NCBI GenBank assembly: GCA_900315565.1
Contig: OMZS01000029.1
Coordinates: 1-38,974, forward strand
Source: an uncultured Prevotellaceae bacterium
Lineage (GTDB): Bacteria > Bacteroidota > Bacteroidia > Bacteroidales > Bacteroidaceae
Length of the DNA stretch: 38,974 nucleotides
Direction of reading: 5' to 3'
Below the pieces are notes generated by a model. That model was not told where the DNA came from, searched no databases, and saw only the letters and a list, made by a program, of their open reading frames with translations. This document shows positions 16,432-24,854 of the stretch, piece by piece; position 1 is the first letter of the stretch; each line of letters opens with the position of its first letter. Made by a program: the position numbers and the translations under genes.

Positions 16432-17073
16432 CTCAAGAATGGTTTCAGCCATGTGTTTGCCAGCTTCGTAAGCCTTTTGCAGATCTTCCTTCCAGTGCTC
16501 CTCACGATACTGGCGTTTGGCCTCCTCTGAGAATCCCGCCAATTCATAGTTGGCGTAGTTCTTCACCTGATAAGTGTTGTAGGCAATGAGTTTTTGAGGC
16601 TCGCCAAGTGCTTGAGTGATGCAATATTCCATCGAGCCGTAACCATTGCAGTTGTTGGCTTCGTGCGTTCCGTTTTGTGTTTCTATCAGTAACGTGGGCA
16701 TGCGTTTAGGGGCAGTCAGGCTGTAGTCGTTGTAGGAGAGCCAGGGAAATGCCAGCCGCTCCAAGAAAGCTCTCATCTGAGCGGTGATTTCGCCGAAGTA
16801 GTTGGGAGAGCCGAGCACCAGTCCGTCGGCCTCGGCAATCTCCTGCAACAGAGGGGTCAGCCCATCCTTAAATTTGCAGACGTTCGAAGCCTTTCCCTTG
16901 ATCTTGCAGGCCATGCATCCCATGCATCCTTTATAGTCGAGACCGTAAAGGCGGATGGTTTTTACCTCTATGTCACTTCCCACCGAGCTTGCTCCTTCGG
17001 CAACTTTCTTCAACATGGAGGCTGTGTTGAATGTCTTGCGTGGCCCCCCATCAATAATGATGATCTTTTTCAT
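16420..17073 (-). CDS. Flavodoxin-fold NAD(P)H-dependent oxidoreductase with Cys cluster
   Basis: A 217-aa protein starting MKKIIIIDGGPRKTFNTASM, the FMN-phosphate loop of NADPH-dependent FMN reductase/flavodoxin-like proteins. A Cys-rich segment, YKGCMGCMACKIKGKASNVCKF, follows near residues 48-70, and LVLGSPNYFGEITAQMRAFLERL is the second flavin loop. Such iron-sulfur flavoprotein relatives transfer electrons to unknown small molecules. The start at 17073 is chosen over an upstream in-frame ATG because the latter adds a non-conserved stretch before the beta-strand. The stop lies in a GCATAAT repeat unit. Located between the ZIP gene and the 57-aa winged-helix gene. Confidence 0.85.
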   Translation of the reverse strand: MKKIIIIDGGPRKTFNTASMLKKVAEGASSVGSDIEVKTIRLYGLDYKGCMGCMACKIKGKASNVCKFKDGLTPLLQEIAEADGLVLGSPNYFGEITAQMRAFLERLAFPWLSYNDYSLTAPKRMPTLLIETQNGTHEANNCNGYGSMEYCITQALGEPQKLIAYNTYQVKNYANYELAGFSEEAKRQYREEHWKEDLQKAYEAGKHMAETILELNA

Positions 17074-17207
17074 GTTTTCGTTGAAATTGCTTTGTTTATA
17101 TAAGAAAAAAAGAACGACAGGCTTCTGTGTCTTTCGCATGAAAGCTTAGTCACATCGCTCTGCCGTCTATTTGATAAAATAACTGCGCCCCGGGTGCTTT
17201 GCTACAC

Positions 17208-17266
17208 CTATTGATAATTGACAATTGATAATTGACAATTATGCATTATGCATTATTGATTATGCA
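17208..17266. repeat. TTGATAATTGACAATT and GCATTATG tracts
   Basis: Directly follows the 57-aa gene's TAA stop on the minus strand (TAATGCATAATC), then GCATAATG units and AATTGTCAATTATCAATT units. The remainder of the gap to the flavodoxin-type gene (17074-17207) shows no gene and no recognisable promoter. Confidence 0.7.
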
Positions 17267-17440
17267 TTATTCAGCTGGGACCCACTTGCAGCGCACGGGC
17301 GACACGATGGCACCCTCTTTCTTCAACTCGGCAAAAGCCTTATCCACTTCCTTGCGGTCGGCACCCAATGCCTTGGTCACTTCGCCAGCAGACACAGGCT
17401 TTCCAGCCTCGCGCATGGCCTTTAATACTTGCTCTTTCAT
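17267..17440 (-). CDS. 57-aa winged-helix-like small protein
   Basis: A small ORF, MKEQVLKAMREAGKPVSAGE continuing to CKWVPAE. It reads as a compact winged helix: helix, GKPVSAGEVTKALG (turn and helix 2), DRKEVDKAFAELKKEG (recognition helix), AIVSPVRCKWVPAE (wing). This shape is seen in small MarR/DprA-C-terminal-like DNA-binding proteins widespread in Bacteroidetes. It has a near-consensus promoter at 17586-17617 with a roughly 138-nt leader. It is transcribed divergently from the NRPS, so a regulatory link is possible but unproven. The stop codon begins a GCATAATG repeat tract. Confidence 0.72.
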   Translation of the reverse strand: MKEQVLKAMREAGKPVSAGEVTKALGADRKEVDKAFAELKKEGAIVSPVRCKWVPAE

Positions 17441-17585
17441 ACCTTGTGTTTTTTATAAATTCAACAATGTCAACTTCTTTTTAAGCTATAGAAAGCAGCG
17501 GATTAACCAGATTGGCTTTTTGCTTTTTTGCTTCTGTTTAATCAGCCTGTTCTGAGTTCCTTTGCAACGTTTATGGTTTCAACTG

Positions 17586-17617
17586 CAAAGATACAACTAT
17601 TTTTAATATATTCCAAA
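17586..17617 (-). promoter_or_regulatory. Near-consensus promoter of the 57-aa gene
   Basis: Minus strand: TTTG (17614-17617), 20-nt spacer, TATCTTTG followed by C (17586-17593). Transcription should start near 17578 and leave a 138-nt leader before the ATG at 17440. The leader contains AAGCAAAAAAGCAAAAAGCC but no convincing stem-loop was seen. Confidence 0.65.
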
Positions 17618-17670
17618 TTTAAAGCGTCACAAAAATGGTCTGAATCCATGCAAGTGTCAGTTTTGTTTTG

Positions 17671-17678
17671 TATCTTTG
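17671..17678 (+). promoter_or_regulatory. Promoter -7 box of the NRPS gene
   Basis: TATCTTTG followed by CGG, a consensus -7 element. At the -33 distance there is no TTTG, so the promoter may be weak or activator dependent. The transcript would start near 17685, making a repeat tract its whole leader. It is back-to-back with the promoter of the 57-aa winged-helix gene (58 nt between the outer -33/-7 elements). Confidence 0.45.
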
Positions 17679-17684
17679 CGGCTG

Positions 17685-17768
17685 AATAATGCATAATGAA
17701 TAATGCATAATGCATAATGCGTAATGCATAATTAAATAGTGAAATTGTAAAATTGTGAAATCACAAAG
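17685..17768. repeat. Repeat tract forming the NRPS leader
   Basis: GCATAATG/AATAATG units, then GTGAAATT units, ending GTGAAATCACAAAGC before the ATG at 17770. A GTG in the last unit is in frame with the NRPS but gives only five extra residues. Confidence 0.75.
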
Positions 17769-17769
17769 C

Positions 17770-20700
17770 ATGCAGCGCACAGATTTCCCCTTGTTGCAGT
17801 CGCAAACTGACATTTTCTGGGCATGGAAGGCCGACCCCAGTTCAACGGGCTACAACCTTCCGGCGGTGCTGACGTTTCCGAAAACTTTTGGCGCCGAGCG
17901 TTTGCGCAGCGCCTTGCAGCTGGTAATAGCCAGCCGCGAGGCTCTGCGCATTCGTTTTGTCATGGGCAGCGATGGGGAACCGCGACAGCTGGTGGACAGC
18001 CAGCTGCAGATACCGGTGCCGCTGCGGCGGCTCTCCGAGGCCGATGCGCGGGCTTACATCTCTAGCGGTTTTGTGCGGCCTTTCCACCTGCTGGACGGCA
18101 GTGCCCTTTGCCGTTTCGAACTGATTGAAACGCCGGCGCACGTTTATTTGCTGATAGACTTTCATCACTCCATTGCCGACGGCTACACGCTGGCGCGAAA
18201 CCTGTTGCAACGCGACCTGGCTGCAGCCATTACCACGGGCAGCTTGCTCCCAGACGACCTCTCTGTGCAGATGCTCCGCGAGGCGGCTAGGGCAGAGGCT
18301 GCGAGTTTCGGTTCTGCAGCCTACGAGCGGGCGAGGCAATATTTCAGCGAGCATTTCGGTGGTGTGGAGTTTCTGCGGTTTGGCCATGCCGGGGGCGGTG
18401 ATGCGGGCGAGGCTGCCGTGGCTACTGCGTCGCTGCCGATGGCTGAGGTCGACGGGTGGTGCCGTGAGCAGGGCGTGAGCGCGGCCTGCTTGTTTCTGGC
18501 AGCGTTCTGCCTGGTGGCAGGGCGGCTGAAGCGCACACCGAGCGTGGCCCTGTTCTGCCTCACCCACGGGCGAACCCGCCACCAGTGGCTCGATGCCTAC
18601 GGCATGTTTGTGCGCAGTGTGCCCGTAGTGGTCGGAGTAGATGGCAGCCAACAGCTGGGCGACTATCTTCGTCATGTGAGCCGCAGCCTGCGCTCCTCGC
18701 TCAGGCACAGCATTTACCCTGCCCGCCATTTCTGCCGCGATCTGAATGTGTCGCCGGCGGTGACGTTCGGATTCCAGGGAGCGCAAATCGGTGAGGTGCT
18801 GCAGCTGGGCGACGAGCAAATAGTGGGCCGCCAGCTGCCGCACGGGCGGGTGCGCAACGATTTGGGTTGCCTGGTGTATGCCAAGAACGGGCAGTACGAA
18901 ATACGCACCGACTCGAGCACGGCGCTCAACAGCGTGGCGACGCTCAGCATGGTGGCCAGTGCGGTGAGGCAATGCGTGCTGAGCCTGATGCGGGGCAGCG
19001 GCCAGAGGCGCATTGCTGACATTAGCCTGGTGGGCGAGGCCGATGCGCAGATGCTCAGGCAATTGGGGCGTGGCCCCACGCTTGAGTACAGCCACCGCCG
19101 CAATGTGTGCGACCTGATTCTGCATCAGGCACGGCTCACTCCCGGTGCTTTGGCGGTGGCCGACGAGCAGGGCGAAATGACGTACGGCGAGCTCGATGTG
19201 TTTTCGGCCAATCTTTCGCGCGAGCTGAAAGCGCAGGGAGTGGCTCAAGGTCAATTTGTGTGTTTGCTGTCGGGAGCCCGAAAAGAGTTTGTGGTATGGG
19301 CGTTGGCGGTGTGGCGCGCTGGCGGGGCTTACGTTGCGCTCGATGCCAGGCAGCCTGCTGCACGCCTGAGCCGCCAGGCGGCACAAACGGGCGCGCGCCT
19401 GTTGCTGACCGACCGCCCCTGGACGGCCGACAAGTTGTATGGCCGTTCGGTGACGCTGGCATTGGGCTCACGCCACCTTTATATATATACGACAGAGGGG
19501 ACTACAGCGAATAAAATAACGGATGCGGCCTATATGATGTTTACCTCGGGCTCAACGGGCGAACCGAAGGGCGTGGTGGTTACTCACGGAGCGGTGCTCA
19601 ACCTGGTTCATTTCATCGTCCGACGGTGGCGGCTCAAGAGGGAGTGCCGCATTTGTTGTCACTCGTCTTTTGCCTTTGATGCTTCGGTGGAGGATATGTT
19701 TCCGGTGCTCACCGTTGGGGGAAGCCTGCACTTGGTGCCCGAGGCGGCACGGCTCGACACCCGGCAGCTGTACGACTTTATCTGCGAGCATCGCATCACG
19801 GGGGGCTGTTTCACCACGCGGTTGGGGCTCATGCTGGCCGACTATGCGCCGTTGCCGCTGAAGTACATCTGTCTGGGAGGCGAGCGGCTGACACGCCGAC
19901 CGGCCACTCAGGCGCGTGTGCTCAACACTTACGGTCCCACAGAAACCACCGTCGATGCCACATGGTGCGAAGTGCCCGATGTTTCGCCTACAGGTGAAAA
20001 TACTGATGGGAATGCCGACATTCCCATCGGGCGTCCTTTAGACAATATGCAAGCCTACGTCACCGATTCTGAGGGCCAGCTGTTGCCGCGCGGCGCGGTG
20101 GGCGAACTGTGTCTGGCAGGGCCGCAGCTGGCGTGGGGCTACTGGCAGCAGCCGCAGCTCACTGCAGAACGGTTTGTAGAAAGTAAGTTTGGCGCAGGGC
20201 GCATTTATCGCACGGGCGACCTTGTTTGCTGGGGCGACGACGGACTTTTGTATTTCGTTGGCAGGGCCGACCATCAGGTCAAGCTGAACGGCTACCGTGT
20301 GGAGCCGGGCGAGGTGGAGCATGCCTTGCGGCGGGTGGAGGGTGTCGGCGAGGCCATTGTTGTGGCGCGCCGCCGGAATGGCAGCGAGCAGCTTTGTGCC
20401 TACTTTTCAGCCGTGCAGCCCATGGGCGAACAGGCGTTGCGGCGGGCATTGCAGCAGCAACTGCCACCGTACATGATTCCCACCTGCTTTGTGCAAGTGG
20501 AGCAGTGGCCCATGTCGGCCAGCGGGAAAATTGACGCCGAGCGGTTGCCTTTGCCCTTGGCAGAGGCTCAGCTAGCCGATGAGCCCTGCCTGTCGGAGGA
20601 CGAGCAGAAATGGTGCGCCTTGTTTGCCAACGTGCTACAGACCGACAAGGTTCGCCCCACAGACCATTTCTTTCAGCTGGGTGGCACGTCTGTTGCGGTC

Positions 20701-21975
20701 ATGCAGCTGGCGGTCGAGGCCGAGCGCCATGGCTTTGCGCTGACTTACGCCGATGTCTATCGCTGGCCCACGCCGAGGCTGCTCTGCGAGAATATGGCGC
20801 ATTGGGGAGTCGAAGACGTTAACAGAGAGCGTGGCCAAGGCATAGCCATGAGAAGCACACCTGTTCTTCAGCTAGAAGGTGCGCCTCAAAATGCCGCCAT
20901 CCTCCTCACGGGAGCAACGGGGCTGTTGGGTAGCCACGTGTTGCGCGAGCTGCTCGCCGACGAGGAGTGCCGGGTGGTGTGTCTGGTACGTTCGAAAGAC
21001 GGACTTTCGGGGCTTGAACGGTTGCGGGCCACCATGGATTACTATTTTTCCGACTCATGGCGCGGTGGAAACCAGGCACTCAGCGCTTCGTTGGAAAGGC
21101 AAGTGCAGGTGGTAGAGGGCGACTTGACTAAGGATGATGTTTTTGTTCATGCCTCGGGCGTGGCAGTTTCGCTGGTGATTCATTGCGCTGCCGATGTGCG
21201 CCATTATGCCGCCAACGACCGCCTGTGGGCAGTCAATGTGGATGGCACCCGGCGCGTGGTGGATTTCTGCGTGTCGCGGGGTTGTGGTCTGGTGCACGTC
21301 TCTACGGCCAGCGTGCTGCTACCGGTTTTCAACGAGTATGTGCGCACCAAGGCAGAGGGCGAGAAAGTGGTTTTCGAAGCCACTGAGCGCAGCGCATTGC
21401 GCGCAGCCATTATGCGCGTGGGCAATCTCATGCCGAGACTCTCCGACGGGCGCTATCAGCCCGATGCCGAGAGCAATGCCGTGATGGCTGCTCTGCGCAT
21501 GCTGTCGCAGATGGGCTGCTTCCCCGAGAATCTTTGTCAGGTGAATCTCGATTTCTCGCCAGTCGATGTCGTTGCCCGGGCGCTGGTGCTGCTGACGAGA
21601 AACAAGTTTGTGCACAATTTGTGCACAAACTCAGACAATGCTCCTTCGGTTGTGCACAATTTGTTCACAATCTGTCATTCGCCGTGGCAGAATCTCGGTC
21701 AGGTGCTCCGCAGTTATGGCAACGCGCTGCCCGTTGTGGCAGATGCGTTTGCCAAACAGTTGGCTGCCATGCCCGACTCCAGGCGCAAAGCCGCCCTCTT
21801 CGGCCTTTGGGCCATGTTTGGCAAGGCGGGCCAGTCGGCAGCCCTTTCTTCAGCGCAGCCCATGCTACAGATGGAGCAGCAAGCCGCCGACACCACTCAG
21901 TTGTTGCGCGACATGAAGTTCGTCTGGCCGCCGTTGGGCGATGCTTTCTTCGACACGCTTTTCGCAACGTCGTGA
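17770..21975 (+). CDS. Stand-alone NRPS, C-A-PCP-thioester reductase
   Basis: A 1401-aa single-module nonribosomal peptide synthetase. Condensation domain: H132-H133-S-I-A-D137-G138. Adenylation domain: A3 [11 protein letters not shown] (about 591-601), A4 FDASV (D637, consistent with an alpha-amino acid), A5 NTYGPTETT (from 719), A10 Lys 920 in ASGKID. Carrier domain: LGGTS with Ser974 for phosphopantetheine. Terminal reductase: GATGLLG from about 1048, Y1190-x3-K1194. It should condense an acyl or aminoacyl group with one amino acid and release it reductively as aldehyde or alcohol. By-eye specificity residues read about D-A-E-C-I-L-T-V-D-K, not matched to a known substrate. No thioesterase, MbtH protein or PPTase is nearby. 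Residues about 1280-1304 are a repeat-encoded insert in the reductase domain, and the stop lies inside a palindromic element. Confidence 0.92.
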   Translation: MQRTDFPLLQSQTDIFWAWKADPSSTGYNLPAVLTFPKTFGAERLRSALQLVIASREALRIRFVMGSDGEPRQLVDSQLQIPVPLRRLSEADARAYISSGFVRPFHLLDGSALCRFELIETPAHVYLLIDFHHSIADGYTLARNLLQRDLAAAITTGSLLPDDLSVQMLREAARAEAASFGSAAYERARQYFSEHFGGVEFLRFGHAGGGDAGEAAVATASLPMAEVDGWCREQGVSAACLFLAAFCLVAGRLKRTPSVALFCLTHGRTRHQWLDAYGMFVRSVPVVVGVDGSQQLGDYLRHVSRSLRSSLRHSIYPARHFCRDLNVSPAVTFGFQGAQIGEVLQLGDEQIVGRQLPHGRVRNDLGCLVYAKNGQYEIRTDSSTALNSVATLSMVASAVRQCVLSLMRGSGQRRIADISLVGEADAQMLRQLGRGPTLEYSHRRNVCDLILHQARLTPGALAVADEQGEMTYGELDVFSANLSRELKAQGVAQGQFVCLLSGARKEFVVWALAVWRAGGAYVALDARQPAARLSRQAAQTGARLLLTDRPWTADKLYGRSVTLALGSRHLYIYTTEGTTANKITDAAYMMFTSGSTGEPKGVVVTHGAVLNLVHFIVRRWRLKRECRICCHSSFAFDASVEDMFPVLTVGGSLHLVPEAARLDTRQLYDFICEHRITGGCFTTRLGLMLADYAPLPLKYICLGGERLTRRPATQARVLNTYGPTETTVDATWCEVPDVSPTGENTDGNADIPIGRPLDNMQAYVTDSEGQLLPRGAVGELCLAGPQLAWGYWQQPQLTAERFVESKFGAGRIYRTGDLVCWGDDGLLYFVGRADHQVKLNGYRVEPGEVEHALRRVEGVGEAIVVARRRNGSEQLCAYFSAVQPMGEQALRRALQQQLPPYMIPTCFVQVEQWPMSASGKIDAERLPLPLAEAQLADEPCLSEDEQKWCALFANVLQTDKVRPTDHFFQLGGTSVAVMQLAVEAERHGFALTYADVYRWPTPRLLCENMAHWGVEDVNRERGQGIAMRSTPVLQLEGAPQNAAILLTGATGLLGSHVLRELLADEECRVVCLVRSKDGLSGLERLRATMDYYFSDSWRGGNQALSASLERQVQVVEGDLTKDDVFVHASGVAVSLVIHCAADVRHYAANDRLWAVNVDGTRRVVDFCVSRGCGLVHVSTASVLLPVFNEYVRTKAEGEKVVFEATERSALRAAIMRVGNLMPRLSDGRYQPDAESNAVMAALRMLSQMGCFPENLCQVNLDFSPVDVVARALVLLTRNKFVHNLCTNSDNAPSVVHNLFTICHSPWQNLGQVLRSYGNALPVVADAFAKQLAAMPDSRRKAALFGLWAMFGKAGQSAALSSAQPMLQMEQQAADTTQLLRDMKFVWPPLGDAFFDTLFATS
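21604..21681 (+). repeat. GTGCAC repeat pair inside the NRPS reductase domain
   Basis: A 21-bp unit containing TTGTGCACAATTTGT occurs at 21608-21628 and 21650-21670 (20/21 identical). The copies are offset by exactly 42 bp, so both read in the same frame (VHNLCTN and VHNLFTI). The block lies between ALVLLTRN and PWQNLGQVL and looks foreign to the domain. Confidence 0.75.
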
Positions 21976-22066
21976 GATAAACCAAAATTTTCTAGAGAAT
22001 TTCAGCGTATCGTCGTGAGTTATTTTCGTAATGCTATGCTTTGCGAAATTATTTCACGACGTTGTT
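21964..22066. repeat. Palindromic element, copy 2, across the NRPS stop codon
   Basis: GCAACGTCGTGAGATAA (21964-21980, containing the TGA stop at 21973-21975), CCAAAATTTTCTAGA (21982-21996), then inverted arms 22011-22028 and 22044-22061 whose outer 8 bp (CGTCGTGA/TCACGACG) match perfectly. The stem-loop may end NRPS transcription, although no T-run follows. Related to the element at 283-364. Confidence 0.6.
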
Positions 22067-22245
22067 TTCGTAATGGCATGAGTTACGCGAAAGGCTTGCG
22101 TCACCACATCTGTATTTTTGTTTTCTGAGGGGTCTGCGACAAGGGCTTTGCCAATGGTTTCTGCAGAAAAAAGCGGAAATCGGGACGAAACAGAAGGAAA
22201 TAGGGGAAAAGATGGTGAGCGTGCTGAATCTCAGAGGCCAGAATA
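21976..22245. other. Gap between NRPS and mrp
   Basis: After the palindromic element the stretch from about 22070 to 22245 shows no protein-like ORF and no further repeat that could be recognised. It leads into the mrp promoter. Confidence 0.6.
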
Positions 22246-22277
22246 TTTGTCTATTCGGAAATTTCTCCGTACTTTTG
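22246..22277 (+). promoter_or_regulatory. Promoter of mrp
   Basis: TTTG (22246-22249), 20-nt spacer, TACTTTTG followed by C (22270-22277). This is a close match to the Bacteroidetes consensus. Start expected near 22284, leader about 74 nt. Confidence 0.65.
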
Positions 22278-22357
22278 CAAATTGTGATTCGAAAGATGTT
22301 TGGAAACTCATATTTAGAATCGAGAAATAACGAAAAAGCAAAATTACTGAATAGAAA

Positions 22358-23464
22358 ATGACATTATATCCTAAGCTCATTATGGACGCGCTGGCAACGG
22401 TTACCTACGCCGGCACAAAAAAGAATCTGGTGGAGAGCGGCATGGTGGCCGACACACCGAGTATCAACGGTATGAAGGTGAAGGTGGTGCTGGAGTTTCC
22501 GCGCGACACCGACCCCTTTCTGCGTTCTACGGTCAAGGCGGCTGAGGCAGCCATCCACTACCATGTGTCGAAAGACGTGGAAGTGACCATCGAGACCGAG
22601 TTTAAGTCGAAACCGCGTCCGGAAGCGGGCAAGATGTTGCCGCAAGTGAAAAACATCATTGCCGTAAGTTCGGGAAAAGGCGGCGTGGGCAAGAGCACGG
22701 TGGCTGCCAACCTGGCCATTTCGCTGGCACGCCTGGGCTACAAAGTGGGATTGCTCGATACCGACATTTTTGGACCGTCGATACCCAAAATGTTCGGCGT
22801 AGAGGATGCGCGTCCTTATGCCGAGCGCGTTGACGGGCGCGACATGATAGTGCCCGTTGAGCGTTATGGCGTGAAACTGCTGAGCATTGGCTTCTTTGTC
22901 AGTCCCGATACGGCCACACTCTGGCGTGGCGGCATGGCCACCAATGCGTTGAAACAGCTCATCGGCGACGCCAACTGGGGCGAGCTCGACTATTTCATTC
23001 TCGACACGCCGCCGGGCACAAGCGATATTCATCTGACGCTGCTGCAGACGCTGGCCATCACCGGAGCCATCATTGTCTCAACTCCGCAAAAGGTGGCACT
23101 GGCCGACGTGCGCAAAGGAGTGGATATGTATCGCAACGAGAAGGTGAATGTGCCCATACTGGGACTGGTAGAAAACATGTCGTGGTTTACTCCGGCCGAA
23201 CTGCCAGAAAACCGATACTACATTTTCGGACGCGACGGCGTGAAAAACCTGGCCGAGGAACTGAAGGTGCCGCTGCTGGCACAAATCCCGCTGGTGCAGT
23301 CGATTTGCGAGAATGTTGACGAAGGCGTACCCACCGCCGCGCAAACCGACAATGTGACGTCCACGCAGCTGGCCTATCTCAACCTGGCACAGGCTGTAGT
23401 TACCACGGTGAACCGGCGCAACCGCGAACAGCCTCCCACGAAAATCGTAGGAGTCGGGAAATAA
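22358..23464 (+). CDS. mrp: Mrp/ApbC family P-loop ATPase, Fe-S cluster carrier
   Basis: A 368-aa protein. An N-terminal MIP18/DUF59-type domain (about 1-85) precedes the Mrp ATPase domain with the deviant Walker A SSGKGGVGKST (104-114) and FILDTPPGTSDIHLT as the conserved switch region. It is a cytoplasmic scaffold/carrier that delivers Fe-S clusters to target proteins. The usual C-terminal CxxC of Mrp/NBP35 is absent: ENMSWFTPAELPENRYYIFG stands where ENMSxFxCPxC would be, a form seen in Bacteroidetes. It has its own promoter and converges on the exporter operon. Confidence 0.93.
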   Translation: MTLYPKLIMDALATVTYAGTKKNLVESGMVADTPSINGMKVKVVLEFPRDTDPFLRSTVKAAEAAIHYHVSKDVEVTIETEFKSKPRPEAGKMLPQVKNIIAVSSGKGGVGKSTVAANLAISLARLGYKVGLLDTDIFGPSIPKMFGVEDARPYAERVDGRDMIVPVERYGVKLLSIGFFVSPDTATLWRGGMATNALKQLIGDANWGELDYFILDTPPGTSDIHLTLLQTLAITGAIIVSTPQKVALADVRKGVDMYRNEKVNVPILGLVENMSWFTPAELPENRYYIFGRDGVKNLAEELKVPLLAQIPLVQSICENVDEGVPTAAQTDNVTSTQLAYLNLAQAVVTTVNRRNREQPPTKIVGVGK

Positions 23465-23516
23465 TTAGGAGTTAGGAGTTAGGAGGTAAGAGGTAAGAGG
23501 TAAGAGTTTGGAGTTA
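23465..23516. repeat. TTAGGAG / AGGTAAG tandem tract between convergent genes
   Basis: Units of GTTAGGAG, then three GAGGTAA units, then TTTGGAGTTAGG. It fills the entire 49-nt gap between the stops of mrp and the convergent ABC permease; the permease TAA is part of a CCTAACTCC unit. Confidence 0.75.
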
Positions 23517-24797
23517 GGCACTGGCTCCCTTTGAGTGGAGTTTCTGCTGCGCTTTCTGAATGCGCTCTTTCATCTTCTCAACCTCCGAAATGGCATGGGT
23601 GCGTGCCTGATGGAGCTGGTAGCTATAAACGATGCAGGTGAGGAAGAAATAGAATAGCGCATGGAACCACAATGCCAGATACTCAGTACTGACATCCTCG
23701 AGCGAGGCTCCCATGCTGCTCAGCCGCACAAAGCCGCGCACGCCAAATGTGCTGGGGAACAAAGTGGCCACAGCACGCCATGCTCCAGGCATGGCACTAT
23801 GAGGCCACGACACGCCCGAAAGAAATAGCAGCGGAACGGACATGAAGACGATGAGAAGCATGACATTTTCGCGATAGCGCACCATGCACGAAATGAACAT
23901 GCCGAAGAATATGCATGCCAGCACGTAGGGCAGCATCAGCCCGAACAATGCGCCGGGGTGGGGGATGGCCGTGAAGTGGAAGATGCGCGGCACTATCAGC
24001 GTGAGGTAGGCGGCAATGACGGCATAAACCATGAAATAGCACATCGACTTGCCCAACACGATGCGGAAGATGCCATTATAATGGCGGCTTAAAGGCACCA
24101 GGTCGCGGAAACGGTTGTTTTCGCGGGCTGTTCCTGCCGAAAGGCCGATGCCCAGCACGAGTGTCTGCTGAATAATGAGAATCAGCACTCCGGGAATGAT
24201 GAAAGAGCCATAGCCGCCCGTGGGATTGAAGATGGGCACTTCGTCGAAGGCCAGTGGCTGTGTGGTGATTTGATCCTCGCGCCCGGTGCTGTTGCCCGAA
24301 ACCTTGATTTGAATATTCTTGTTGATGTTGGTCGAAACGGCCACGGCCGTCATGTAGATGGCTTTGTAGGCCAGCAGAAAACTCATGTCGCAATACAAGG
24401 CGATGTGGCTCTGCTGCATGCGGTTGATGTTGCTGTCGAAGTCAGTAGGAATGAGCACCACTCCACGCACCAGCTGGCGGCCCACCAGCTGTTTGGCTTC
24501 TTCGAGGCTATTGCAGCGAAAAGCCACTTTGGTGTCGGGCGAGGCATCGTACTTGCGAACAAATTCGCGACTGAGTTGGCTGTTCGACAAATCGACAACT
24601 GCCACGGGAACATCGTGAACCACCTCGTTGTTGTAAGCCCACGAATAAAGCAGCGGGTAGAGAATGGGAACAAGAATGAAGAAAATGAGCACACCTTCGT
24701 CCTGGACGGTGGCTTTCATTTCCTTCGCCCAGATGTAGCACATGTCGTGGATTCCTTCGATGGCTCTTTCTGTGAATTGTTTTATCTTGTTTGCCAT
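23514..24797 (-). CDS. ABC-2 type exporter permease (second of pair)
   Basis: A 427-aa membrane protein of the ABC-2 permease family (YhhJ/YbhR type): one N-terminal membrane segment (ILVPILYPLLYSWAY), a long extracytoplasmic domain up to about residue 185, and a C-terminal block of about five membrane helices. It is the last gene of the exporter operon, 57 nt after its paralogue. With HlyD and TolC proteins it should form a cell-envelope-spanning exporter. No ATP-binding subunit is encoded in the operon. Confidence 0.88.
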   Translation of the reverse strand: MANKIKQFTERAIEGIHDMCYIWAKEMKATVQDEGVLIFFILVPILYPLLYSWAYNNEVVHDVPVAVVDLSNSQLSREFVRKYDASPDTKVAFRCNSLEEAKQLVGRQLVRGVVLIPTDFDSNINRMQQSHIALYCDMSFLLAYKAIYMTAVAVSTNINKNIQIKVSGNSTGREDQITTQPLAFDEVPIFNPTGGYGSFIIPGVLILIIQQTLVLGIGLSAGTARENNRFRDLVPLSRHYNGIFRIVLGKSMCYFMVYAVIAAYLTLIVPRIFHFTAIPHPGALFGLMLPYVLACIFFGMFISCMVRYRENVMLLIVFMSVPLLFLSGVSWPHSAMPGAWRAVATLFPSTFGVRGFVRLSSMGASLEDVSTEYLALWFHALFYFFLTCIVYSYQLHQARTHAISEVEKMKERIQKAQQKLHSKGASA

Positions 24798-24854
24798 ATT
24801 TTTCTTTTTGCTTAACTCTTTTTCAGCTATACTACGTTTTCTCCTTGGCTCTCC

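Noticed and set aside
17755-17769. GTG start five codons upstream for the NRPS
   Set aside because: The GTG belongs to a GTGAAAT repeat unit and the ATG at 17770 fits the domain start; a GTG start cannot be excluded but adds only five residues.
17842-19386. Long minus-strand ORF (514 codons) opposite the NRPS
   Set aside because: It is the antisense shadow of a GC-rich gene: His/Arg/Ala-rich, no recognisable motifs, while the plus strand carries canonical NRPS motifs.
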